Positions 27,046-35,001 of a DNA stretch of 59,453 nucleotides are shown here, one piece after another. Every line of letters begins with the position of its first letter. The stretch's first letter is position 1. A model generated the notes under the pieces. That model was not told the origin of the DNA and searched no databases. It worked only from the letters and a program-made list of their open reading frames with translations. The position numbers were made by a program, and so were the translations under genes. This stretch comes from Frankiales bacterium (GTDB lineage Bacteria; Actinomycetota; Actinomycetes; Mycobacteriales; SCTD01), in the NCBI GenBank assembly GCA_025465135.1, contig JAODNA010000058.1, positions 1-59,453 of the forward strand. Reading direction: 5' to 3'.

Positions 27046-27665
27046 GCCAGGACCACGGCCTGCACGCGGTCGCGCAGCCCCAGCTTCCCGAACACGTGGT
27101 TGACATGCGTCTTCACGGTCGCGGCCGACACGAAGAGCTCCGCAGCGATCTCGGCGTTGGACCTCCCGCGGGCCACGAGCACCAAGACTTCGCGCTCGCG
27201 CTCGGTCAACCCACGGAGAGCAGGAGCGCTTTGCCCTGACGGCGGCGTCGCGAGGTAGCGCTCGACAAGCCGTTTGGTCACGGAGGGCGCGAGCAGGGCC
27301 GCGCCCTCCGCGACAACGCGAATCCCCTGCAGGAGCTGGGCAGTCGGCACCGACTTGAGCAGGAAGCCCGAGGCGCCGGCGTTGAGCGCTGCGAAGACGT
27401 ACTCGTCGAGGTCGTACGTCGTGAGGATGAGCACCCTCGTTGCGGGCGCGTCGGCCACGAGGAGCCGCGTCGCCTCGATGCCGTCGAGCTCGGGCATGCG
27501 GATGTCAACGAGCGCGACGTCAGGCTGCTCCTTCACGACGAGCTCGACCGCTGCACGCCCGTCGGCCGCCTCTCCGAGCACGGTGAACCCACCATCCGCC
27601 TCGAGCACGGTCCGCAGCCCCGACCGGATCAGCTCCTGGTCGTCGGCGATGACGAGGCTGATCAC
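27012..27665 (-). CDS. NarL/LuxR-family response regulator
   Basis: DNA-binding response regulator of 217 aa. The receiver domain begins VISLVIADDQE with the acidic pair and carries the phospho-acceptor D54 in ALVDIRMPELDG. LTTYDLDEYVF and the LKSV lysine complete the receiver. The C-terminal LuxR-type helix-turn-helix (about 150-210) has LTEREREVLVLVARGRSNAEIA and ATVKTHVNHVFGKLGL. GTG 27665 overlaps the kinase stop (GTGA), so the two are translationally coupled. A perfect palindrome upstream of the kinase gene (28794-28811) is a plausible binding site. Confidence 0.95.
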   Translation of the reverse strand: MISLVIADDQELIRSGLRTVLEADGGFTVLGEAADGRAAVELVVKEQPDVALVDIRMPELDGIEATRLLVADAPATRVLILTTYDLDEYVFAALNAGASGFLLKSVPTAQLLQGIRVVAEGAALLAPSVTKRLVERYLATPPSGQSAPALRGLTEREREVLVLVARGRSNAEIAAELFVSAATVKTHVNHVFGKLGLRDRVQAVVLAYESGLVLPGA

Positions 27666-28759
27666 CTCGTCGCCGCGGTCGGAAAGACTGCGCGCACCTG
27701 CCAGCCGCCGCGGCCGTCGGGGCCGACAGACAGCCGTCCGCCGTACATGTGCACGCGCTCCTCCATCCCAAGAACCCCGTGTCCTCCGGGAAGTGCGGTC
27801 CCGCGGCGCGCCGGGCCTTCGTCGCACACCTCGACGACGACCCGGCCGTCATCTCCCGCCACCCGAATCGAGGCTGCCGCTGCGGTGGAGTGCTTGACGA
27901 CGTTGGCCAGGGCCTCCTCCACGACGCGGTAGACGCTGACCTCCGCACCAGGCGGCAACGGCGGCAGCTCGTCCGCGACGGAGACGGCGAGCTCCAACAA
28001 CGGGACGTCGCGCGCCAGGTCGGACAGGTCTGCCAGCCCGGGTTGCGGCGAGGACTCATCCGGACCGTCGCGCAGCAAGTCCAGCAGACGTGCCACCTCA
28101 CCCAACGCGTCCCGGCCGACCTGCTGAACCGCTCGGGTGGAGGCAACGGCCCGCTCCGGATCCGAGCGGACGACCTGTTCGGCCGCTGCTGCCTGCACCA
28201 CCATGACGGACAGCGAGTGGGCGATGAGGTCGTGCAGCTCGCGCGCGATGCGAACGCGCTCGTGGGCCACAGCAGCTTCGCGTGATGCGACGGCTGCGGC
28301 CTCCAGAGCTCGCGTACGGGTCCGCAGGAGGCGACCCATGGCGAAGGAGCCGTAGACCAGCACCGCACCGAACAGCGTGTTGGATCCCGTGACCCCAGCC
28401 GGGTCGAGCCCCGACGAGGTGCCGATGAAGAGCACCGTGATCGTGCAGGTGAGCAGGGCCCGGCGCAGCTCGAGCCGCTGACCGAAGCCGTACGTCGCGA
28501 TCCCGAGCACGAGCACGGGCAGCACCGGCTTGGACATGTCGACGCCGAAGGGCCCCTCGAGCGCGTTGAGGCCGACCGCCAGCAACCCGGCTGCGGTCGG
28601 GTACCGGAAACGCCCGACCAGCGCCAGCCCCGCCAGCGCACCCAGGATCGCCGTGACCGGGACCGGTCGGATGTCCCCGATCACGGCCTCGGCGACGGCG
28701 CCGCAGGACGCGACGAGTGGCGGCCCGATCAGGCGCAACCGATGTGTGTACGGCGTCAC
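27662..28759 (-). CDS. Two-component sensor histidine kinase (HisKA_3 / NarL-partner type)
   Basis: A 365-aa membrane kinase. About four to five hydrophobic segments fill residues 10-145 with short loops, so it lacks a large extracellular sensor and probably senses within or at the membrane. The dimerisation/phospho-acceptor helix has RVRIARELHDLIAHSLSV with H176. The ATPase part shows VVEEALANVVKHS and GHGVLGMEERVHMYGG. GTG 28759 is the start. The gene is the first of the kinase-regulator pair and is divergent from a membrane-protein gene with 107 bp between. Confidence 0.94.
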   Translation of the reverse strand: MTPYTHRLRLIGPPLVASCGAVAEAVIGDIRPVPVTAILGALAGLALVGRFRYPTAAGLLAVGLNALEGPFGVDMSKPVLPVLVLGIATYGFGQRLELRRALLTCTITVLFIGTSSGLDPAGVTGSNTLFGAVLVYGSFAMGRLLRTRTRALEAAAVASREAAVAHERVRIARELHDLIAHSLSVMVVQAAAAEQVVRSDPERAVASTRAVQQVGRDALGEVARLLDLLRDGPDESSPQPGLADLSDLARDVPLLELAVSVADELPPLPPGAEVSVYRVVEEALANVVKHSTAAAASIRVAGDDGRVVVEVCDEGPARRGTALPGGHGVLGMEERVHMYGGRLSVGPDGRGGWQVRAVFPTAATR

Positions 28760-28793
28760 TGCTCGACGGTAGCCGCGGAGAGCACCGCGGCGC

Positions 28794-28811
28794 CTCCACC
28801 CACGGGTGGAG
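28794..28811. promoter_or_regulatory. Perfect 8+2+8 bp palindrome, candidate operator
   Basis: CTCCACCC (28794-28801), a 2-bp AC spacer, then GGGTGGAG (28804-28811), fully complementary. The spacer is too short for an RNA hairpin loop, so it is more likely a DNA site for a dimeric regulator. It lies midway between the divergent sensor kinase and membrane-protein genes, where the NarL-type regulator encoded next door would autoregulate and control its target. Confidence 0.6.
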
Positions 28812-28866
28812 CGGGTTCAGCCCGCGGGACGATGACAACGCGCGGTCCCGAACGCAACCGTGCCCC

Positions 28867-29541
28867 ATGGACACTCGCAGATTCGCCCTCCTGGCCGTTC
28901 TCGCCCCCGTTCCCGCCATCCTCCTCGAACCGCTGACAGCGACGGCCTACTTCCGAACGGCTGACGGCAAGAGCTCCGCCGACCCGGCCTGGATCAGCGT
29001 CTGGTCCGACCCGCTGGCACGGCACTTGCACGGTGCGCTCGACTGGGCGTCGGCCGACGTCGTCTACCACTCGTACGGCAAGGCCTTCGCCCTGGCGTTC
29101 GCCGGCATGCTCTGCGCGCTGCTCGCCCTGCGTCGCACGGCAGGCCCGGCCTCCCACGGCCGCCTGCGCTGGGCCCCCAGAGCTGCGACCTTCGCGTACG
29201 CCTTGGCGCTGCTCGGCATCGTCGGGGAGTACTGGACGCCATGGTCGTCAGCAGCCTTCATCGGGCTGTCGGTGCCCTCGATCCTGCTGCTCTTCCTCGT
29301 CTCGCCGTTTCTGGGTGCCTGGCTGCTGCGGCGCCGGCTCGGCTCGCGGCTCGGCGGCTGGATGGTTGCGCTGACGATGCCCGGGATCATCGGCTCAGCG
29401 ATCCTCGGCGGTCACCTTGGCTTCGCCGTCATCTACCTCAGCGCAGCCTGGATGCTGCACGCGCGGGTGCTGCTGGCCACGCAGTCGACAGGCGCGACGA
29501 TGGGCGATCAAGCCCGGGACCACGCCTGGGCAGACGCCTGA
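28867..29541 (+). CDS. Integral membrane protein, likely target of the adjacent two-component system
   Basis: A 224-aa protein with about five to six hydrophobic helices (residues 6-24, 75-95, 108-125, 130-155, 165-185, 190-205) and short loops. No family is recognised. It is divergent from the kinase/regulator pair across the palindrome-bearing promoter region, so it is the obvious regulated gene. ATG 28867 begins MDTRRFALLAVLAPV. Its 3' end overlaps the convergent PEP-mutase-family gene by 34 bp. Confidence 0.75.
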   Translation: MDTRRFALLAVLAPVPAILLEPLTATAYFRTADGKSSADPAWISVWSDPLARHLHGALDWASADVVYHSYGKAFALAFAGMLCALLALRRTAGPASHGRLRWAPRAATFAYALALLGIVGEYWTPWSSAAFIGLSVPSILLLFLVSPFLGAWLLRRRLGSRLGGWMVALTMPGIIGSAILGGHLGFAVIYLSAAWMLHARVLLATQSTGATMGDQARDHAWADA

Positions 29542-30302
29542 CGGCCGTCCTTGGCGAGCTCGAGGAAGTCGTAGGTCCCCTCGCCGAGCAGCTCGCGGGC
29601 GGCCCGGGCGACGGCGCCGAGCCCGACGTAGCTGAAGGCGCCGCCGACCGAGATCCGGGCGACTCCCACCGCGGCCAGCTCACGCACGCCGGGCAGCCCC
29701 GGCCAGACCAGGACATTGACCGGCCGGTCGACCTCCGCCACCACCTGCCGGATGTCCTCGATCCGGCTCAGACCCGGGGCGTAGAGAACGTCGGCACCGG
29801 CCTCTGCGTAGGCCTGCAGCCGACCGATCGTGTCGGTGAGATCGGGCTCGCCGTGCAGGTAGTTCTCCGCCCGCGCCGTCAGCACCAGGCCGGTCCCGGC
29901 CGCAGCGGCCACTCTCTCCGCTGCGGTGGAACGGTCGTAGAGCGCGGTGCCGGACCAGTCCTCGAGGGAAAAACCGGCGAGCCCGCTCGCCGCGGCCGCC
30001 GCGGCCGTCGTACGGACCCCGTCGGGATCGTCGGCGAGGCAGTTCTCCAGGTCTGCGGACACCGGTACGTCGACGGCCGCCGACAGCAGCGCGGCATGGG
30101 CGAGGGCCACGTCGCGGCCGACCTCGCCGTCCTGCCGGCCGAGCGTCCCGGCATGCCCGCTGCTCGTCGTCGCGAGCGCCTGGAAGCCGAGCGAGGCCAG
30201 CAGCCTCGCCGACCCGACGTCCCAGGGGTTGGGCATCAGCAGCGGCCGACCCGGCACGTGCAGGTCGAGGAACGCGCGGGCCCGGGCAGAGTCGGCAGTC
30301 AC
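29508..30302 (-). CDS. Isocitrate lyase / PEP mutase family protein
   Basis: A TIM-barrel C-C or C-P lyase-like protein of 264 aa. The family opening is PLLMPNPWDVGSARLLASLGF with ATTSSGHAGTLGRQDGE. The metal-binding region is VPVSADLENCLADDPDGV, and GFSLEDWSG, LTARAENYLHG and a C-terminal ARISVGGAFSYV follow. It matches the widespread, mostly uncharacterised carboxyphosphonoenolpyruvate-mutase-like group rather than true isocitrate lyase, which has a KKCGH motif. GTG 30302 is chosen because conserved sequence starts about ten residues later. The region upstream is the GNRA-rich RNA candidate transcribed away from it. Confidence 0.85.
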   Translation of the reverse strand: MTADSARARAFLDLHVPGRPLLMPNPWDVGSARLLASLGFQALATTSSGHAGTLGRQDGEVGRDVALAHAALLSAAVDVPVSADLENCLADDPDGVRTTAAAAAASGLAGFSLEDWSGTALYDRSTAAERVAAAAGTGLVLTARAENYLHGEPDLTDTIGRLQAYAEAGADVLYAPGLSRIEDIRQVVAEVDRPVNVLVWPGLPGVRELAAVGVARISVGGAFSYVGLGAVARAARELLGEGTYDFLELAKDGRQASAQAWSRA

Positions 30303-30344
30303 GACGGCACCGTACGCACCCCGCGACCCGCTCCGTCGTACACA

Positions 30345-30673
30345 TCTTTTCCCACAGGGCTGTGGAGAAGGTCCCAGAGTCGGGCCAAAACGGACGCGGA
30401 TCTGTGGACATCCTGTGGGTGGGCAAACTCGCCGAAATCCCTTGTCCGAAAGGGCTTGTGCAGCCCTCGAGAACCCCGTACAACTTGCGACGTCGCCGGG
30501 AACGGAGACCGGGTCGGAGGCAACTCCGGCAAGCGAAAGGATCTGGGCAACCGGATCCGGACGTGGTCCTCGGAAACGGTGACTCGGAAGCGGAACGCGG
30601 GGCAGGCGAGCAATCGCCGGCTGGTGCACCGTGACCGACTGAGCCCCCTCCAACTCATACTTGGAGGGGGCTC
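30345..30673 (+). ncRNA. Candidate structured non-coding RNA with five GNRA-loop hairpins
   Basis: The 425 bp between the PEP-mutase-family and CoA-transferase genes holds no convincing gene but has dense plus-strand RNA structure. Hairpins with GNRA tetraloops are at 30492-30509 (GGAA loop), 30514-30529 (GCAA), 30539-30558 (8-bp stem with one G-U, GCAA), 30566-30583 (GAAA, one mismatch) and 30605-30618 (GCAA). Two mutually exclusive hairpins lie at 30439-30454 and 30452-30466. The stretch ends in a 13-bp terminator-like stem. GNRA loops appear only when read on this strand. A weak -10-like TACACA at 30339-30344 would place the 5' end near 30350. It might belong to the actinobacterial Ms1/6S-like class, but I cannot assign a family. 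Confidence 0.55.
30641..30673 (+). terminator. Strong stem-loop, probable intrinsic terminator
   Basis: A perfect 13-bp inverted repeat, GAGCCCCCTCCAA (30641-30653), a 7-nt loop, then the exact complement (30661-30673). There is no U tract after it, which is common for actinobacterial terminators. It could end the plus-strand RNA candidate, the minus-strand CoA-transferase transcript, or both. Confidence 0.7.
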
Positions 30674-30727
30674 AACCCATTCTGGGGGACCCTCGGCGAG
30701 GGCGCGGGCAGCGACACGCCGAACCGG

Positions 30728-31873
30728 TCAGGCAAGCTCGCGACGGATCGACGGGCCGTGCTCGTCGAGCTCCGGCGCCGCCGGCCGCACCGCCGGGTCC
30801 GGCCAGGCAGACGTCTTCACCGGGTTGCCGGGGGCGGGCAGCCCGCCGGCTTCCACGACCATGTTGCGGACCCGGGTCTGCTCGCTCGCGACGGCCTCCG
30901 CGACGCTGCTGATCGGCCCGCACGGAACGCCGGCAGCCTCGAGCAGGGCCAGCCAGTGGTCGGCGGGGGCGCCGCGCAGCACGGCCTCCAGCTCGGCCTT
31001 GAGCGGCCCGCGGCTGTCGTGCCGGGCCGCGTTGCTCCCGAACCGGTCGTCGGTCGCCAACCGGGGAACGCCCAGCGCGGTGACCAGGACGCCGAACAGG
31101 ACGTCGTTGGCGGCACAGATCGTGATGTCGCGGTCGCTGCAGGCGAACGTGTCGAACGGGGCGATGGAGAAGTGCGCGTTCCCGATCCGGCCCGGATCGA
31201 CCCCGGTGGCCAGCCAGGACAGCGCGGCACCTTCCAGCAGCGACACCGTGGCGTCGTACATCGCGATGTCCAGGTGCGTCCCCAGGCCGGTGGAGCTGCG
31301 ACCGACGAGCGCGCTGGTGATCCCGCCGAACGCGTAGAGCCCGGCCGACAGGTCCGCCACGGGCGCCCCCGGCTTGATCGGCGGGCCCGTTGCCGCCCCC
31401 GTGACGGCCATCAGACCGCTCAGGCCCTGCACGACGGCGTCGTACGCCGGCCGCTCACGCCACGGCCCGGTGTGCCCGAAGCCCGACACGGAGCAGTAGA
31501 CGAGCCGCGGGTTAAGGGCCCGCACGTCCGCCCATCCCAGCCCCAGCCGGTCCATGACGCCTGGCCGGTAGTTCTCGAGCAGCACGTCGGCCCGGGTGAC
31601 GAGGCGCCGGGCCACCTCGAGGTCGGCCGGGTCCTTGAGGTCGAGCGCGATCGACTCCTTGCCGCGGTTGACCCGGGCGAAGTAGAGCGAGCGGCCGTCG
31701 AGGAAGGGCCCGTAGCCGCGGGAGTCGTCGCCGGTGCCCGGCCGCTCGACCTTGACGACCCGGGCACCAAGATCAGCCAGCATCATCGCCGCGAACGGAC
31801 CGGCCAGCACCCGGCTGAAGTCGGCGACGAGCAGCCCGCTCAGCGGACCGGGCCGGTCGGGGTCAGCAGGCAC
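30728..31873 (-). CDS. CaiB/BaiF-type (class III) CoA-transferase
   Basis: Transfers CoA between carboxylic acids in the cytoplasm; 381 aa, family length. It begins LSGLLVADFSRVLAGPFAAMMLADLGARVVKVE with the catalytic-aspartate region downstream in VNRGKESIALDLKDP. Also visible are LLENYRPGVMDRLGLG, the GFGHTGPWRERPAYDAVVQ segment and PCGPISSVAEAV. GTG 31873 is preferred over a TTG at 31897 because the family's first strand begins about ten residues after it. The likely substrate is unknown; the acyl-CoA enzymes elsewhere in the window are not adjacent. Confidence 0.92.
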   Translation of the reverse strand: MPADPDRPGPLSGLLVADFSRVLAGPFAAMMLADLGARVVKVERPGTGDDSRGYGPFLDGRSLYFARVNRGKESIALDLKDPADLEVARRLVTRADVLLENYRPGVMDRLGLGWADVRALNPRLVYCSVSGFGHTGPWRERPAYDAVVQGLSGLMAVTGAATGPPIKPGAPVADLSAGLYAFGGITSALVGRSSTGLGTHLDIAMYDATVSLLEGAALSWLATGVDPGRIGNAHFSIAPFDTFACSDRDITICAANDVLFGVLVTALGVPRLATDDRFGSNAARHDSRGPLKAELEAVLRGAPADHWLALLEAAGVPCGPISSVAEAVASEQTRVRNMVVEAGGLPAPGNPVKTSAWPDPAVRPAAPELDEHGPSIRRELA

Positions 31874-31938
31874 CCCGCCATCCTGCCGGAGTATCAATTC
31901 GCGGGAACGCAGACGCCTTGTGTGGTGTTGTGTCGGGT

Positions 31939-32163
31939 GTGAACGCGACTGTGACCCCCGCCGCTCCGACTCCCACCACTCTGACCGCTTCCGACCGCTG
32001 CGACCGTTGCGGCGCCCAGGCCCGCGTGCGCGTGGTCCTGTCCACCGGAGACCTGCTCTTCTGCGCCCACCACGCGAAGGCCTACGGCGACAAGCTCAAG
32101 GCCACCGCGGTGGAGTACGTCGACGAGACCCACTCCCTCGACCGTGAGATCAGCCCCAACTAG
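31939..32163 (+). CDS. Small zinc-ribbon-like protein (DUF7455-type)
   Basis: A 74-aa protein with a low-complexity Thr/Pro/Ala N-terminus followed by SDRCDRCGAQARVRVVL and LLFCAHHAKAYGDKL. The CxxC...CxHH set can bind zinc. Short proteins of this pattern are conserved across actinobacteria without known function. GTG 31939 is the start closest to the usual length. The stop overlaps the convergent ABC gene by 4 bp. Confidence 0.82.
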   Translation: MNATVTPAAPTPTTLTASDRCDRCGAQARVRVVLSTGDLLFCAHHAKAYGDKLKATAVEYVDETHSLDREISPN

Positions 32164-32957
32164 CCCAGAGTCGCGCGGGCGCTGAAGCGGCCGTCGCGCT
32201 CCTCGACCACGAGCGGCAGCCCGAACGCCCGCGACAGCAGCGGTCCCGTGAGCACCTCCGACACGGGCCCGGCCGCGACCGTCCGTCCCCGCGCCAGCAG
32301 CAGGGCGTGGGTCGTGCCGATCGGGACCTCCTCGGGGTGGTGCGTCACCAGCACGGTGGGGGGCGAACCCGGATCGGCCGCGAGCCGGGTCAGGAGCCGC
32401 AGCAGCGCCTCCCGCGCGCCAAGGTCCAGGCCCGCGGCCGGCTCGTCGAGCAGCAGCAGCTCCGGGTCGGTCATCAGCGCCCGCGCGAGCATGACCCGCT
32501 TGCGCTCCCCCTCCGACAGCGTCCCGAACCGGCGCTCCGCGAAGGCCCTCAGGCCCACCCGGGCCAGCAGCTCCGACGCCCGGGCGATGTCGGCCGCGTC
32601 GTAGGTCTCCTGCCATCGCCCGAGAACGCCGTACGACGCCGTCACGACGACGTCCAGCGCGCGCTCGTGGGCCGGGATGCGGTCCCCCAGAGCGGCGCTG
32701 GAGATGCCGACCCGGACGCGCAGCTCGGACAGGTCGACCGACCCGAAGACCTCGCCGAGCAGCTCGACCCGCCCCCGCGTCGGGAACAGCGACGCGCTCG
32801 CGACCTGCATGAGGGTGGTCTTGCCGGCGCCGTTGGGACCGAGGACGGCCCACCGCTCCCCCTCGCGGACCGTCCAGTCGACATCGGCGAGCAGGGTCGC
32901 GCTGTCGCGTACGACGGCGACGCCCGTCAGGGACAGCACAGCGTCGGACACGGCCAT
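32160..32957 (-). CDS. Orphan ABC transporter ATP-binding protein
   Basis: A 265-aa single nucleotide-binding domain with Walker A GPNGAGKTT (40-48), Q-loop region, signature LSEGERKRV, Walker B LLLLDEPAAGLDLG and H-loop VTHHPEEVP. The last ~20 residues are extra. No permease or binding-protein gene is adjacent. It resembles the stand-alone ModF/YheS-like or iron/molybdate-type ATPases of actinobacteria. ATG 32957 is taken because conserved sequence (LSLTGVAVV) begins right after. Divergent from the crotonase gene (49-bp gap). Confidence 0.9.
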   Translation of the reverse strand: MAVSDAVLSLTGVAVVRDSATLLADVDWTVREGERWAVLGPNGAGKTTLMQVASASLFPTRGRVELLGEVFGSVDLSELRVRVGISSAALGDRIPAHERALDVVVTASYGVLGRWQETYDAADIARASELLARVGLRAFAERRFGTLSEGERKRVMLARALMTDPELLLLDEPAAGLDLGAREALLRLLTRLAADPGSPPTVLVTHHPEEVPIGTTHALLLARGRTVAAGPVSEVLTGPLLSRAFGLPLVVEERDGRFSARATLG

Positions 32958-33006
32958 GACCGTAGCCGGACGGGACCATGCGTCCAGCCTGCGACACGAT
33001 GAGCCC

Positions 33007-33840
33007 ATGACCTACCGCTGCTTCGACGTCGAGATCGACGGCTCCGTGGCCCACGTGCGCCTCTCGCGGCCCGACGAGCTCAACACGATGACCCCGGACT
33101 TCTGGCGCGAGCTGCCGGAGATCGTCACGGGCCTCAGCGACGACGCCACTGCGCGCGTCGTCGTCATCTCCAGCACCGGGCGCCACTTCAGCGCCGGGAT
33201 GGACCTGTCGGTGTTCGCCGGCGACGACCTGGTCGCCGACGCCGAGCCGGGCCGCCGGCACGCCCGCCTGCGGTCCAACGCCAAGGTCCTGCAGTGGTCG
33301 TTCACCGCCCTCGAGAAGGCACGTATCCCGGTCATCGCGGCCGTCCAGGGCGGGGTCATCGGCGGCGCCGTCGACCTCGTCACGGCGTGCGACCTGCGCT
33401 ATGCCGCTGCCGATGCGTTCTTCTGCGTGCAGGAGATCAACATCGGCATGACCGCCGACGTCGGGACCCTGCAGCGGCTCGGCAAGGTCATCCCGGAGGG
33501 CGTCGCGCGCGAGCTCGCCTACACCGGCCGCCGGATGCCGGCCCAGCGTGCCTACGAGGTCGGGCTGGTCCAGGAGGTCTACGCGGACCACGAGTCCCTC
33601 GTCGCGGGCGCGCTCGAGACCGCGAGGGAGATCGCCGGCAAGTCGCCGCTGGCCATCTGGGGCACCAAGGTGGCCATGAACTTCGCCCGCGACCACGGGG
33701 TCGACGACGCCCTCGACCAGATCGCGACCTGGCAGGCGGGCATGTTCCAGCCCGCCGACATGATGGAGGCCTTCGCCGCGAAAGCGGAGAAGCGCGACCC
33801 GGTCTTCCCCGACCTGCTGCCGGAGCCACGCGGCCTCTAG
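33007..33840 (+). CDS. Enoyl-CoA hydratase/isomerase (crotonase family)
   Basis: A 277-aa crotonase with the oxyanion-hole segments GRHFSAGMDLSVF and AAVQGGVIGGAVDLVTACDLR. The active-site region FFCVQEINIGMTADVGTLQRL has the Glu/Asp placement of delta(3,5)-delta(2,4)-dienoyl-CoA isomerases (ECH1-like), which is my best guess within the family. C-terminal KSPLAIWGTKVAMNFARDHG and EAFAAKAEKRDPVF are typical. It probably serves degradation of unsaturated fatty acids in the cytoplasm. Confidence 0.92.
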   Translation: MTYRCFDVEIDGSVAHVRLSRPDELNTMTPDFWRELPEIVTGLSDDATARVVVISSTGRHFSAGMDLSVFAGDDLVADAEPGRRHARLRSNAKVLQWSFTALEKARIPVIAAVQGGVIGGAVDLVTACDLRYAAADAFFCVQEINIGMTADVGTLQRLGKVIPEGVARELAYTGRRMPAQRAYEVGLVQEVYADHESLVAGALETAREIAGKSPLAIWGTKVAMNFARDHGVDDALDQIATWQAGMFQPADMMEAFAAKAEKRDPVFPDLLPEPRGL

Positions 33841-33901
33841 GCAGGGAATCGCCCGCACACGTCGAAACCTCTCTGCAGTTCGCCCACCACGGAGGTTCGT
33901 C

Positions 33902-34348
33902 ATGCAGGTCCGCCGCGTCGCCGCTGTCGCCACGCTCGCCGTACTGGCCGTCGGCTCCTACGCCCCTGCCCTCGCGAAGGCCAAGCCGATCGCGATGGAG
34001 TACGACGTCACGGGCGTGCCCAACCCGCAGCCGCTGCCGTCAGGCACGTCGTGCCTCGACGCGAAGTACGAAGGCATCAGCCGTACGACGAAGACCATCA
34101 AGACGACCGGTGCCGGCGTCCTCTCGGTGACCCTGTCCGGCTTCGCCGGCGACTGGGACATCACGCTGATGGACGCCAACGGCGAGGAGATCGCGGCCGG
34201 CGACGGCACGTCGACCGGCGCCGGCGCCCCGTCCACGGCCGGCGTCGACACCCTCGAGCAGAAGTTCAAGAAGGCCTCGACGTTCCAGGTCGCCGTGTGC
34301 AACTTCGCCGGCAGCCCGATGGCGCACGTCAAGCTCAGCTACAAGTAG
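33902..34348 (+). CDS. Small secreted protein of unknown function
   Basis: A 148-aa product with a clear signal peptide (MQVRRVAAVATLAVLAVGSYAPALAKA, cleavage near residue 25). A mature ~120-residue beta-rich domain follows with two cysteines (SGTSCLDAKYEG, VAVCNFAGSP) that could form one disulphide, and VTLSGFAGDWDITLMDANG in the middle. The pattern is like the C-terminal pre-peptidase (PPC)-type beta sandwich, but I cannot assign it firmly. ATG 33902 has GGAGGT at 33891-33896. Confidence 0.75.
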   Translation: MQVRRVAAVATLAVLAVGSYAPALAKAKPIAMEYDVTGVPNPQPLPSGTSCLDAKYEGISRTTKTIKTTGAGVLSVTLSGFAGDWDITLMDANGEEIAAGDGTSTGAGAPSTAGVDTLEQKFKKASTFQVAVCNFAGSPMAHVKLSYK

Positions 34349-34349
34349 C

Positions 34350-34976
34350 TCAGCCGGCGGGACGCGAGTGCCGCAGGGTCACCGACATCCTCGCCCCTGA
34401 GGCGCTCTTCTCGCGGGGCACCGTGTGGTGCCAGTCGTGCTGCATGGCCCCACCCATGACGATCAGGTCACCCTCACCAGGGTTGTAGCGCCGCGCCACG
34501 GAGCCACCTCCCGCCGGCCGCACGAGGAAAGACCGCCGCGCGCCGAGTGAGACCGTCGCGACCAGCGGGTTGGTCAGCACCTTGCGCACGGTGTCGGCAT
34601 GCCAGGCGACGGCATCGGAGCCGTCCCGGTAGAGGTTGACCAGGCACGAGTCGAACCGCACGCCGTAGCGAACATCGAGCGGCGCGACCAGCTCGGCGAT
34701 GCGGTCGGGGAACGGTGTCGGGATCCCCGCCACGAGTCGCGGCTCCAGCACCTCGTTGTCCCACATGGTGCGGGTGCGCTGCTGCCACGGCGCCTCGGCC
34801 AGCAGCCAGTCGAACAGGTCCGCGTGGTCGGGAACCCAGCTGGGGACGACGTCGAGCCACGACGTCGCGTCGAGGTCGTCACGGCGCAGGCCCTCGAAGG
34901 ACATCGGAGCCCGCTCGGGGTCGGCGTCGTCGAACAACGACCCCTGCCAGACGACCTGCGGACGGACCTCGCTCAC
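34350..34976 (-). CDS. AlkB-like Fe(II)/2-oxoglutarate dioxygenase
   Basis: Probable alkylation-repair dioxygenase of 208 aa acting on nucleic acids. The iron ligands are visible as AWHADTV (HxD) and QHDWHHTVPR, with the 2-oxoglutarate arginines in ARMSVTLRHSR. Substrate-lid segments include NLYRDGSDAVAWH and VATVSLGARRSFLVRP. GTG 34976 is chosen over longer open sequence because the conserved part starts QVVWQGSLFDD. Convergent with the secreted-protein gene (1-bp gap). Confidence 0.9.
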   Translation of the reverse strand: MSEVRPQVVWQGSLFDDADPERAPMSFEGLRRDDLDATSWLDVVPSWVPDHADLFDWLLAEAPWQQRTRTMWDNEVLEPRLVAGIPTPFPDRIAELVAPLDVRYGVRFDSCLVNLYRDGSDAVAWHADTVRKVLTNPLVATVSLGARRSFLVRPAGGGSVARRYNPGEGDLIVMGGAMQHDWHHTVPREKSASGARMSVTLRHSRPAG

Positions 34977-35001
34977 CCGTCCATTGTGCCTTCGGCCAGC
35001 G

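Noticed and set aside
30303-30420. Replication origin
   Set aside because: DnaA-box-like sites are few and imperfect, and dnaA, dnaN, rpmH or parAB genes are not nearby.
30345-30673. RNase P RNA, tmRNA, SRP RNA or a cobalamin riboswitch
   Set aside because: None of the conserved blocks of these RNAs is present, and no gene follows the terminator on that strand within riboswitch distance.
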